A stretch of 64,000 nt of DNA from Latrodectus hesperus. Taxonomy: Eukaryota; Arthropoda; Arachnida; Araneae; Theridiidae. The stretch lies in NCBI GenBank assembly GCA_037975125.1, contig CM075850.1, positions 74,629,890 through 74,693,889 on the forward strand. Direction: 5' to 3'. Of the stretch, positions 14,046-26,608 are shown one piece after another (the stretch's first letter is position 1; each line of letters opens with the position of its first letter). Under the pieces are notes generated by a model that was given only the letters and a program-made list of their open reading frames with translations, made no database searches and was not told the origin of the DNA. A program made the position numbers and the translations under genes.

Positions 14046-16701
14046 TACTATTATAAATATTTCCTTTTGTTCCATACGTGCATTAATAGGACATTTGAAA
14101 AATAACTCCTAAATTCATGATATATTAAACAAAGTGAAGGCTGTTTCAAGTTGTAGATATTTGAGGCTGTAAGTGTTTATCGCATTTTATGCTTAAAAGA
14201 AACTATTAACATAGAAGCTAACTTCTATTTTGTGTTTCTTTAAAACCATTCAACTGCTCCAGCAAATAAACTTCAGAATTCATAATAGAATTTCTTCCAT
14301 ATAAGAGATTTATATATGGTAGTAAACTTCGTTGCATTCGTCATTTGCATGGAGATCAGTTTTATCTATCTTTCAAACCATAAAGTGTCATTCAATTGTT
14401 GTTGTTACTAAACATAAGTAAGAATTAATATTAGAACTCCTTCAGTTTTATTGCATTTATTTATGACGATTATTTTCATTGAAAGTGATGGATCATTTGT
14501 TTCGCTGTCACCTATCTCATCAGTCTAACCATAGTTTTAAGTTAAAAGTAATTTAAATAATGTTGCTATTTTTATTTGTCAAACTTTACCATAATATATT
14601 ATAAAGCAATTAGTGGAAACTATTGAACATATTTCGTTTTCTTATCACCTTGTGTTCATTATTTAATCTTCACAGGATTACATGAATATTTACCTATTGG
14701 AGAGATCAAGTCCCCTCCCCCCAAGCGGTGAAATTTTTCAACCAAGATGTGATCTATTTCAAGAACTGTTGAGAAACTTGTTGGTTTAAATCTAAATTGT
14801 AAGCTCTATTACTCGATATATTCTACTTTCATCAGTTAGATATGCATAACTTAATTATCTTTCTCTTTCTTTACTATAAAATTGATCAATTGAGTATTTT
14901 CCAAATTATTGAACTTTCATTTTGGTATCATTTAATTTATTAAGTTAAGCTATAAAAAATATGCTTTTTGTATTTAAAATAGTTTTTTTTTCCTTTAGCT
15001 TTTTAGTAGCTTTTGGCTATATTATATTCAAAGAAAAATATTAAACGTTAGAAAGTAAAACGTCTCTCTTAATAAATTTAGAAGTGACGTTATAGCTTTA
15101 ATTATACTCTTATGATTATGAAAGAGTGGTTTGATTTTTATTTTAAGTTAAATAATAATCAACGGCAGATATAGAAGAGTTTTTCATTTTTGTTTCAAAT
15201 CTTTTCTCCAGATTTTGAAGTATAAATATTGATTTTTTTGGAAAACATTTTGCTTTATTCATTCAATTCAGCGTTATTTTCCTTGAAAACAATATCATTG
15301 GGTTACTTTTATTCACAACTCATTTGGAGAGTATTTGAGACTACTGCAGAAAATTGACTATCAATGCAAACTGATTGAGCAAATTTGATATTTCTTTCGT
15401 ACAATTGATCCATTACCTCAAACAACCATTCAATTGAGGGAACATTGTAATTTGAAAAAAAAATTATAATCTCTTCTAATATCTAATATTTCTAATAGCT
15501 TTTTAGATTAATTTCATTGATTTACAACATTTCGTCAAGCAAAACAAGACCTTTCCCAGTTGAAGGTCAGTATTTCATGTTTTATAACTGATTACAGTAT
15601 ATTACCTAACTAATCAAAATTCATACTTTAAAAGTATTTTTCTCTCGAAGTCATTATCAACATTTCAACTTGTAATACCAATTGATTTTTCCTTTAATTT
15701 TTTTTCTGAGTTAGATTTTCTTCAAGTTCATTGTAGGGACAATGATTTGATAATAAAGAAAAAGAAATAGAGTTTATAATATATTTTTAGCTGGCTACTT
15801 TTTAAATTATAAGCTAAAAATATTCTGTTATTTAATAGGATCCAGGAGTAACATTTTCTCCTAAATATTATTTCAAAATTTTACATTATGATGTAAAATA
15901 TTACTATAGATTAAATATTCCTCACAAAAATTTTAATAATTTGATTTCTCAAATACGTATTTTGAGACCTATTTTTACAAGTGGCCATCGAGAATTCTAC
16001 CAACTGTTAAATGGTATCTAAATTGAAGTTAATTAAAAAAACATATTTTTGAATCAATCTTTTTTTATTTTTTATATTTTATTTTCAAAACAATCTTTAA
16101 AAGGTGTTGATTTATATTTTTAATTAAAACTTCATATTTAGTTTTCTGAATCAATTAAGCTATATAATAGATTTTCCAGTATATTAATGAATCAGTTTGT
16201 TTAATAAACCCCTTAGGTAGTTTAAATTTAACAAATATCTTTGATTTAGAATATAAGCTGCAAATTAATAAAGCCAATAATAGTATTATTGTAATGCGTC
16301 ATTTTATTTTAATAATAAATTTTTGCCTCACCTATAAAAATTTGTCACTTCCATAGCATCTGGAAATATAATATAGCGTTTTATATCATATTTTTAAATA
16401 CCATAAACATGAAGATATATTATAAGATTTTTAACAGTGCGTATTGAAAAGTATGCACTTCTTTTACAGTTATTCAATGATTCAAAATCATTTAGAACAG
16501 GATGTTATATTTTTATTTTCAATTGATTTTGAAAAAATTATATCAAGTAAAGGTCATAAAATTTATAATTACATATTTTAATTGGGGTTTATAAGCAATC
16601 AAATATTTAACTTATGTTTACCATATAATTAAAATTCATTTTCTCACAAAATTTCAACTCACTGATTTCTTTGTTTTCTTTTAGTTTTTGTCTTTTCTCA
16701 T

Positions 16702-16716
16702 AGATGGCAGCACTAT
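16702..16716 (+). promoter_or_regulatory. CTCF-like motif AGATGGCAGCACTAT (first)
   Basis: The 15-mer agatggcagcactat contains AGATGGCAGC, which satisfies the CTCF core consensus at every position. The same 15-mer recurs 578 bp downstream in the same orientation. Regulatory meaning is inferred; a shared dispersed-repeat origin is the alternative. Confidence 0.3.
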
Positions 16717-17279
16717 GTTCTTGATCTTAATATTTATATAGTAAACTATATACTAAGAATTTCAGTAAATCTCTAGAATACATTTTTTTTAACGTACTTT
16801 TAAGTTAAAAATCCATAGGAGTCAGAAATATACTTTTAAGTTTAAGCGATTAATAATCACTTTTGATTCATATTCAGAAGCAAATATTTAAAACGTAGAA
16901 TTTTATGTATTTTGTTAAAAGAAAAAAAACAAACTTTGTTTAAAAAAAATCTGCATTGTAAACTAATTTTTTAATGTTTACTCAAATATTTTTATTTTCA
17001 TTTGATTTATAAAAAGTATTTCACTATGTGCAATATTTTGAAAGAAAAAGCTATCTTTACAAATATGATAGCTGAATTTTTTATTGATTTCGCAAATCTG
17101 TAACCATAATTAGAAAATATCATAACACTATAACCAAGAATAATTAAATTTACGATTACATATTTAGTTCCAGTCAATAGGCAGTCATAAATTGTCTTTT
17201 GTGTAGATAAAAATGAATAATTTTTCTTTCAAAATTTTTACTGACATTCCGCAATTTTGTGCGATTTATTTTAATTTGC

Positions 17280-17294
17280 AGATGGCAGCACTAT
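17280..17294 (+). promoter_or_regulatory. CTCF-like motif AGATGGCAGCACTAT (second)
   Basis: This is an exact 15-base repeat of the word at 16702, preceded here by tgc. The flanking sequences of the two copies do not match, which argues against a simple segmental duplication and in favour of either motif conservation or a very short repeat remnant. Confidence 0.3.
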
Positions 17295-18518
17295 ATTTTC
17301 TTTACAAGACAAGGGAAAATGTGTTCATGCTTTAACAATTATTAAAATTCCTTTCTCAATCACAAGCTGTAACAAACACTCAATACTGTTAATTTAAAAA
17401 GAATTTTTAAAGAAGGAAATATATTCGTCACGAAATCAAATCTACAAATCAAAAAATTTACCACAAATTTAATTTTTTTTAATTCATAGTGAAACATTTT
17501 CTTTTCATTTGATTGAAATTAATATATTTAGTTATATAATATGAGTGTATTTCACTATTATCATAGACTTGTAAAATAATATTGGCAACAAAAATTAATG
17601 GGATGATCAAAAAAATACAACCAATTTTTGTCTAAATCTCTTAACGACATTAGATTTAACATTTTGTCAATTAATTCTTAGCCATTAAAATTGCAGCTAG
17701 TTTTTAAAATATTCATGTTTGGGAAAATATATCTTAAGAAACCTAAATTACCAAAAAGTAGAAAAAGTACACTTTATAAACAATATAAAATTCCTTCTTT
17801 ATCTAAAAAAGGTTTTAAATTTAAGTTATAAAACTTATCTTTGAATAGGAGCACATTTTTCGAAACGAGCAATACAATAAATTTTTTTAAGAAAAATACA
17901 TTTCTTTAAAAAATTATTATTCAAATGAACTAAATTTTTCATTAAAATATATTATATTATTATATCTTTTAGTAGGTGAATATTGACTAAAAAATGTTAA
18001 AATTAAAACTAACTTTTATATCTTTGAAATAAGATAATTTAACGAACAAAGAAAATAGATATATCACTATTGATCAGTATAGTCAAAATGAAATTTGAAC
18101 CACTATGAATAATTCGTTAATTAGAAGTAATATAAAGTATCATAATACATCTCAAAAAGCTTTTACATAACATTTTAATCATTGACAGCTAATTTCACCA
18201 CAATATAATAAGAAAATTAAATAAATTAATATTTATATTATTAAAGTACATGATTTCTATTACTTAAAGAGCAAACGTTAACTTTTGCTGTTAAGTGTCA
18301 AATAAAAAAATATATCAATGTTATGAAAAAATTTAAAATTACATTAAGAATAGCATCACATATTTTTCATTGCTTTAAAAACAAATTCTTAATTGTGGAA
18401 CAGAAAAATATTTTGGAAGATTTGTTAAAAATTTAATGAAATAAAATCTACTACAGATACTAAATTATATGACATAATATAGCTAAAATAATATTGCTAC
18501 TGGAAGTTTCTATATACT

Positions 18519-18520
<2 letters not shown>

Positions 18521-18577
<57 letters not shown>
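18521..18577. repeat. (TA)n microsatellite
   Basis: This is an uninterrupted alternating TA tract of about 57 bases in AT-rich intergenic sequence. Confidence 0.95.
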
Positions 18578-18579
<2 letters not shown>

Positions 18580-21500
18580 GAAGCAGTTATTGACTTAATA
18601 TACAGAGAAAAATATACAGTCGTTAAAAACTTTAAAAAAAAATTATACATTTGAATATTCCTTCACTGTTTCATAATAAGTTTCCTAAAAATAAGTTTGT
18701 GTTTTATGCTTCTGTAAAATTTACAAAAGAATTAAGGTTTGGTTACTTAACAAAATATGTTAGTTTTATAAATTATCAGAAATTCTACTTACATAAAAAC
18801 GTCTTAAAATCCATGATTATATTGAGGAAATGTATTTCAAATACTATTTCACTAAAGATAGAATGTGGTAAAATAAATGCACAATTTTGAAAAACTCAAG
18901 AGATACATTTTATCAATTATAAATTAGGAAAGCACCAAAAAAACATAAAGAAGAAAATTAATATTATACATTAATGTTATACCTTGATGATAAATATTAT
19001 TATAACATATATCATTGGCACCACAAAATGTGCACTCGACTCCCTATTATTGCGTTGTGTTACCCGCGAGAAACTTCTTAAAATAGGATCTCATTTACTA
19101 TATAAATAGATTCTTAAAATTAAAGTCTCTTCCACATTTAAAATGGAGAAATATGAGCCATAAGTAATTCCAATCTGTATATTGATAAAAACAATTCAAC
19201 TTTAACATAGTTTTGTCTTGAGACTGAATGGAATCTTGTAGTAAAGTATTGCTTTTAAAATAATTTATTGACTACTATTGAAATATTCTATCATTATAAA
19301 ATAGTGTAAAGAGAATGTAAACTTAATAGGCATGATTATCGATTTGATCTAAGTGATTCTAACTTAACCATCAAGCCTCTATATAAATTGTTTGAAAATG
19401 ATAAAAATTTACATAATGATAGTTTTCGAGAAAGTCATAGAATTAAAATAAATCTATTAAAAAAGTGACAAATTTTTCTGGTAATTAGTAGTGTAACATG
19501 AGGCCATTTTAGAGAAATAATTTACAAAATTAAATTTTTGCTTTTCAAATTTTATGAACATTATTTGAAATCAGCATGTAATCAAATTAAGTTTTTTATT
19601 TTTTTTTAAATTTTTTTTATCTGAGATTTCTCGGTACATAAATGGCTCCATGGTAAGATATAATTCAAAATCGTTGTAGTATTGTGTCATTCATTACTTT
19701 TTACACTTGTTCAAAGCAATATTTTGTTAAAGATGTTAAATTAGATTTTAAAAAAAATTTAAATGGTCTTATTCATATACCAAAATAGTAATCATGAAAT
19801 TCTGTGATATTTTCGCACCAGACTGTGAAAAGAATAGAAATGGGTAAACTTAAAAACATTATAAAATCGAATATTATGTTTCCGTAAAATACTTCAAACT
19901 ATAAACTAGTAGTTTCATTAAGCCCAGTTATTTTGAAAATTCAATTTCTTCTGAAGAACCTGGTAAAATGCTCGCAAGATGTAATTTCTTCTGTTACATC
20001 AAATGATATTGATAGAATATCATAAAGAACTATAACAACCATCACTAGAAAAAACGAGGAAAATTTTTAATTAAAGTCTCTTTAAATGTTAGTTTTTAAT
20101 ATTGAAATATTCATAAATTTACTTTATACTGCTTTTGATAATAACGAATGTTTTAAAAAAGTAAAAACTATATTTTATCATGTTTAATCAATTTTAAACA
20201 TGATGAATGCATAAGAATCTATTTGTAATAGAAACAGGCTATATAAGCCTACTTTTATTGCATTTTCCTCATTCAATCTTAAATTATATTAACTAATAGG
20301 CATAATTTTTGAAAATACCTATTCTGTAGATATTTTTTCATTACAATTTTCAAAGGACTTAAAATAGTTACTCTTTCTTTAAAATATTCTCATTTCTATT
20401 GATTTAATTTTCAGTATGTTGAGATTCAAGATTAAATATGTAAAATTCTTTTCACGTTTTAGGGCATAATGTAGAAAATAACGATAAAAGTATAAATCAA
20501 AATCGGAAACAGTAATAATTGCTAAATAACAAAATCAAAAGCAATATTTTGATAAATAAATCGTAATTTTTATGAAATAGATTTTTGTTTTTCTATTCTT
20601 AGAAGAGTGTTTCATCATTGACTTCATTTTAATATTAAATTAGTGTCATATTGAATTGAAAAGCTAATTTTCCGAATTTTACATTAAATTAAAACCTCAA
20701 AGAAGTTATTATTAAAGTTACTTATTGCACGTCATAGTAATAAAAAATTTAGGAATAATTAGTATTCTCAAATTTAATTTTAAAAAATCAAGAAATATTA
20801 TTACAACGAAAAAAATTTATACGAAAAAACAAATAAAATAAATCCAATATTTACAATTATTTTTAAATAAATTAAAGAATCTTTATATGCTTTACAAAAT
20901 GTTTTAAAAATACATTTTTTAAAATTATTATTTAGATTTAACATTTATTATCAATATATTTTTCAAACGCGTTAAACGAATTACTGCTTTAATATGTACA
21001 AAATATTAATTCAAAAATTTTTCTTTAAAAGAATGGCTTAAGACTACCACAATAAACTTTTAACATTTGATGAAAAACTGAAACACTTTTAAAAAAAATA
21101 AAAAGTAAATACATATATTTTCAGGCATTAAAATCTTAAAATATAAAATGATAGTGCATTTTTTCAAAACTTTAATTTTTTTATTATTTTAAAATTTGTA
21201 AACTAATTTTATAAAATCATTAGCTTTTCGTTGACTCATTTTGATGTAAATGTCGAAATTTTATAAAAAAAAAATGCTATCATTATTAATTTATTGTTAA
21301 ATAGACAATAATTTCTTTTAGAATTTAATTGTATTCTTTTCAAAGTTCATGGATTTCATATTTTTTAGTTTGGTTGAATGGTACTTTATCATAAAATAGA
21401 ATCTATTTTCCCATTATTTAAGTAATTCTGATTTCATTATATACTAAACTTAAAGATTGGAAATTCTTGTTTACATATTTTTTTATCCAAGGATATATTT

Positions 21501-23027
21501 TTCAAGCAGGTTGATTCCAATGCGTCATCTAATAACTATGCGAAACAATATTATACGTAATCGATAGAATAATAGAAATAAAAAACACTGTATTCCTTAA
21601 ACTCATGAGCTGAGATTCTCTTTTTTTACAAGATGATTGTATAGATGTAAATACTTTTCTAGACTGTCCTTGGTGTTCCGTCAATATGGCCTCCCCCGGA
21701 CATATCTTAAACTGTCTAAATTTTAAAAAAGACGATGTCCTTCGGGACCCATCACATTTGTTAGACATTTTAGATATTTTTGGTTTTATAGGGGTTGTCT
21801 AGCCTAGCTAGACAACCTGAGATAAGTAACAACAACAGCAAGATGCTTTTTGATGCATAAAAATTTAGGCGATAAATAAATCAATCATGGACCACAGTTT
21901 GCACATATTTTTTTATTTTATATCAAATATCTGCCAATATAACGTAAATGTTTGACAATTGCTAAATTTGATTATCTATATAAATTAATGCCAATCCGAT
22001 TCGATAACAATTTATTTACTTAAATTATTTGAATATTGAATAGTTTAAAAAAATTCCTTTTCCTGATGTGATGCAATGTTTTATTTTTTCACAATATTTC
22101 TGTCATCAGCACCAAGATACAATATCAATAGTAGTCTAAATGGTAAATTCGCGGTATTCAATACACATAACACACCAGTTAAAAATTGGATAAATCCATT
22201 CACTAATTGGCGTTGTAAGAACAGCAATGCTACCTAGTGGATTTCACTCAAACTATTCGCAAATCACATCTGGTATTATTAAAAATAAATTGTGAAATTT
22301 TCAGCGAAACCAGTAGTGTACTCTTTTTCATTACATCTATAAAATGTAAAAACATTATTCTTTATTTTCATAAATAATTAATAATTTATAATTTTTATTC
22401 AATATATGTATTATATATTTTACTATAAGCATTTATACATTTTAGTTTGATTATTTTTACTATCCAATAATTTTAATTAGGAATATATAACTAAAATACA
22501 CCATATCATTAACATCTAACTATGTTACAACCAAGATAAATGCTTCTGAATCTTTGAATTGCAAAAATAAAGACATTGATTTATTTATTGTTATTCCATT
22601 CAGGCAAGTTGAAATTCTAGTTTGAAAGATGCTTGAGAAAATTTTTGCGATTAACGATTTCTTAATAATTCGGAAGAATTGGGAAGACAAGAAAACATTG
22701 CTCAATTTGAGGAATTCTCAAGACATTGACCTGTTTCTTAATTTTCCTTTCGAAATTAAAGACAAGTGAAGCCGTTGGTAAAAATCAACGAAACAAAACG
22801 AGTATACCGCATAATATTGCAATAAATATATCATATGGATAATCTCTATCAATTACTTCTAAAGGAAGTCTTTCGACTGTGCAATCATATATGAATTCCC
22901 ATGTCTTAACAATAACATTTATTTTTATTTTAAACTATTAGATATATTGTTGATATTAAAATGCATTAATTTTAATGAAATGTATCACGGAAGATTATAT
23001 TATAATAAATCTTTTATCTATATATAT
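18578..23027. other. AT-rich region without recognised genes
   Basis: The background is AT-rich with no supported gene. A less AT-rich patch at about 21.6-21.8 kb contains a 79-codon minus-strand frame (21529-21768) that I do not recognise, followed by a strong hairpin at 21793-21817. A partial CTCF-like word (ccactaggtagca on the minus strand, near 22228-22240) is also present, with two mismatches. Confidence 0.5.
21793..21817. repeat. Inverted repeat, 11-bp perfect stem with 3-base loop
   Basis: The arms ggttgtctagc and gctagacaacc flank the loop cta. It lies 24 bases beyond the 5' end of the unassigned minus-strand frame at 21529-21768. As it has a moderate GC stem in AT-rich DNA it is unlikely to be composition noise, but I see no element to attach it to. 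Confidence 0.65.
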
Positions 23028-23029
23028 TA

Positions 23030-23899
23030 GGTCTACCGGAAAGTTCTGTCCGTTTTAGAATGAAACAAAGGAATACATTTTTTCATACTTTGGATAAACT
23101 TTATTGAATAATATAATTGCCATCATTATTTATGACTTCTTGCCAGCGTGATGGCAATTTGTATATCCCATTTTTAAAAAATGTCTTATCTCTAGAGGCC
23201 AAAAATTGAACCAGTGCTTGTCTGATATCTTCTTCGTTCTTGAATTGTTTGCCCTGCAAGAAATTTTGTAAGGACAGAAACAAGTGATAATCAGATGGTG
23301 CTAGGTCCGGAGAGTATGGTGGATGCGACAGAATTTCCCAGCCTAGCTCTGCGACTTTCTGACGAGTCCCCAAAGCAGCATGTGGCCTGGCATTGTCATG
23401 AAGCAGTATGATGTCCTTCCTATTGAACATCGCCGGCCTCTTTTCTTGGAGTGCTGTTTTTAATTTATCCAATTGCTGACAGTACCTCTCCGAATTTAGC
23501 CTTTCGTTTGGTTTCAACAGCTCAAAATATATTGGTCCTCGAATGTCCCACCATATACACAACATTCTCTTGTTCAGGCTCAACTTCGGTTTAGAGGTAG
23601 AGGGGGCAGATTTTCCGGGTTCACAATATGCCCTTTTTCTTATGATGTTTTCATAGGTAATCCACTTTTCATCCCCAGTTATGATCCGGTCCAAGAAGGG
23701 TTCGATTTTGTTGCGTGCAAGCAGAGATGTGCATATGATGATTCGATCATTTAAATTCTTCTCACTTAACTTGTGTGGCACCCATCTCAAATACTTCCAC
23801 ACAAACCCTAGTTTCCAAATATGGTCGGAAATGGTTTGTTGAGCTGAATACTTGTTGAAACTGATTGTAACCGGAGCGGACAGAACTTTCCGGTAGACC
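23030..23899 (-). mobile_element. Internally deleted mariner (cecropia/Hsmar1-like), 870 bp
   Basis: Perfect 23-bp terminal inverted repeats begin ggtctaccggaaagttctgt, and TA target duplications flank them at 23028-23029 and 23900-23901. At 870 bp the element is well below the roughly 1.3 kb of a complete mariner. The missing part corresponds to the transposase N-terminus and the 5' untranslated region. Both ends survive, so this is an internal-deletion derivative that could once have been mobilised in trans. It was not truncated on insertion. Confidence 0.95.
23101..23889 (-). pseudogene. Mariner transposase, N-terminally deleted, open catalytic core
   Basis: Read from the right TIR inward, the frame is open without a stop to the TAA at 23101-23103, but it has no proper start codon (a GTG lies at 23800-23802). 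The 233 residues from that point include WVPHKLSEKN, the first catalytic Asp in ITGDEKW (about residue 44), CIWWDIRGPIYFELL, the second Asp in LLHDNARPH and the third in PPYSPDLAPSDYHLF. I count 34 residues between the last two, which is the mariner D,D34D signature. Wording such as WVPHKL, DEKW and DYHLF places it near the cecropia/Hsmar1 group rather than Mos1. Only the end of the second DNA-binding domain remains (SAQQTISDHIWKLGF). Complete mariner transposases have about 345 residues, so roughly 100 N-terminal residues are missing and it should not bind its own ends. Confidence 0.9.
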
Positions 23900-25641
23900 T
23901 AATATATTTTAATATTAAATCTTATTGTCAACCAGCTTCTAACTAAAATTATTAAATGAATCCATATAAGATAAATTTATTGCTTGCTTTAAAAACATTT
24001 TATATTTCCATTGTTTTAATTAATAATCTTGGAAATTAATATAAATTCAAATTTTACATAAACCTCTTGTATAATAAAACGCTTATTAGTTAGTAAAATA
24101 TTTGAATTGTATTAAAGATTTGCAATTAGATTTTAAATCTCTGTTTTTTTTAAAAAACAATTAATTTTAATATTCTGTGAAAATGCAAATATTATCAGTT
24201 TTTTCTATTTATATTTCATATAATAGACTTAGCATCATCTGATTTGTCTTACATTGGTTTTACAATCACGTTGAGAATAATGCATACGCAGTTTTTAATT
24301 TAGAAACCAAAGAATTTTTCTGTTCACTTAAGAAAACACATTCATCAATTAAAGTCTTAAATTAATATTTTGACAGATTCATATTTTTAAAACATCTCAA
24401 ACAAAAATCAAAATTGGATAATTTTTAACATCATTTATCATTTTTAAAAGTTTTTAAAGCTTTTACTTTTAATTAGTTATTTTTTTAAAAAATATTTTTA
24501 TTGAAAGGCACAATCTAAATTAGATAGTTATAATTAAATTTTATCTTTAATGACCTCACATATATTTCATGCGGTAAGTAACATCTGAGATGAAATTTAT
24601 GTTTTTATCCGAATTTAAACATTATGAAAAAACATATTTCATAATTATGTATCGCAAATATAGCCAAAAAAATTTCTCATATTCTTATATTGTACCACAC
24701 AGAATTTCAATGAATAAACAATTATAATTCTTTTTCCTAAGCCTATTATTTTATTCATGGTTATTCAGTGGAAAATTAATATTCCTAAAGACAGATTTAC
24801 TGCTTTAACTAATAACTTAATAGTTTAGCTACTATAGCTAAAATACGACAGATAACCATTAAAATGCTTAATAGTTTTTGTCCAAACAGCGTAACCAGAC
24901 GACAATCAGATATTTAGAACATACGCCAAGCGATTTGTAAAAAAATATTATTCGATTTATACGATCGCTATCGTTTTCAAAATGGCGTTTAACCACTGAC
25001 CACTTGATAATGTCTATTAGCCTAGATTTTTGTCAATATGAGTGAAAAATCGTTTCGTTGCTCAGTAATGTTTCAACAATTCGTCTAATTGGCTAAGCTT
25101 GGTATGTCATAAAACATTTTCATTTTACGTTATATTAAGAAATAAAAGCTGTTTTGGAATAGTTTCATAGTTATTTATCCTTTAATGATTGATAAGGGAA
25201 TTAAAATTCCAAACTGTGTGTGTTCCATTCTTAAAACGTAACGCTTAATCCAAATACTGAGTTAGGATTAAAGACGAAAATAATGGAGGCCATAAGATTT
25301 CAACGCATTTTATATATGTAGATTGGTAGATATAAATACTAAAATAGAATTTTTTTTAAAAAAAAGAATGTGGTTGAAATATGAAGAAATTTTTACATGT
25401 GTTACATAATAATAACAACACTGTTTGAATTTCTGGAATATTTAAAGAGAAATTAAAGAAAAAAAATCAAATATGATGATTATTATGAAATATAGGTGAT
25501 AATAAAAAGAACCATAATTTTACATCATAATTTAATAGAAGCAAAATTTTCCCCAAATGAAAATATTTTATATAACAAGATTACCATTAATATATACAAA
25601 AAATTAGAATGAAAATGAAAATAATAAAAAACAATCTGCAT

Positions 25642-25678
25642 TTTCCTCAGTTCCTTCTCATTAAAAGAACTGAGGAAA
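25642..25678. repeat. Inverted repeat, 12-bp perfect arms
   Basis: The arms tttcctcagttc (25642-25653) and gaactgaggaaa (25667-25678) are exact reverse complements separated by 13 bases. No terminator or gene end is nearby. Confidence 0.7.
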
Positions 25679-26437
25679 TCTTTTCATATCGATTAATTTT
25701 AAATATCCATTAGATTAAACATTACATAAATAAATCGTACTTGTCTTAGACAAAATAAAAATATATTTATAGAGAACATTACCAAATATATTTTTTAAGG
25801 AATGATATTTTAGGAATGAATAGCTTTTTTTTTTATTAAAAACAATCTGTTGAAGGAGGAATGCTTGTTTTTATCTCATTTAAACGTAGTACATTGCATA
25901 TTTTTCACACGAAGATAGAATTAATAGAATAAATTATAATACTCGCAATATAATTTAAAAATTCATTGAAAAAACATTAACGTAAATGATGTTGATCAAG
26001 CAATATGTAATTCGAATGCTACTTTCAAAATGAATGAAAAAAATCAATCGACTGAAACAAGTTAAAATAAATTATAAAATGTTGCTAATTTAAAAATTAT
26101 TTCTAAAGATGGAGTATTATGCTCTAAGCTTCCAGTGTGTATAAAATGGATATATCTCATTGCAAATCTGCACAAATGTACTTAAGAAATAATAGTTTAA
26201 TGAGAAAAAAAATAGTACGTCTGATAAATATTTATTTCGCTAACATTTCAAAATCCAGAAATATATTAATAAATATTTTACAAATGTTGATGCTTACAAC
26301 AAATAATACCTAATCAAAACCAATTAAATTTTGATAACATCCCAAAATTTTAAATATGGAATTAAATATCACATTCTATAAAATTATAAGTACATATAAC
26401 ATAATAAATATTTTTTGAAGGGTGAAAGTAATTGACA

Positions 26438-26608
26438 CCAAAAATTTCATACCTCAATTATAAGCGAAATAAGTTTTTTGAATAATATGAGAATCCTTAA
26501 GTATTGTTATATTTTTAACTTACTCAAGAATCACTTTTTTGAAAATAAATGTAATCACTAAAAATTTCAAATCTCAATTATAAGCGAAATAAACTCTTTT
26601 AATAACAT
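26438..26608. repeat. Diverged direct duplication, about 47 bp at 120-base period
   Basis: The block aaaatttca, two or three changed bases, ctcaattataagcgaaataa, then an ...tttt-aataa-at tail occurs at about 26440-26488 and again at about 26560-26608. The intervening DNA is less similar. This suggests an old tandem duplication of roughly 120 bp of which one part has stayed alike. Confidence 0.75.

Larger units (their letters stand above)
14046..18520. other. AT-rich region with two identical CTCF-like words
   Basis: There is no open frame of note and no transposon ends that I can recognise. Apart from the two agatggcagcactat words, which are listed separately, the sequence is AT-rich background with homopolymer runs. 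Confidence 0.55.
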
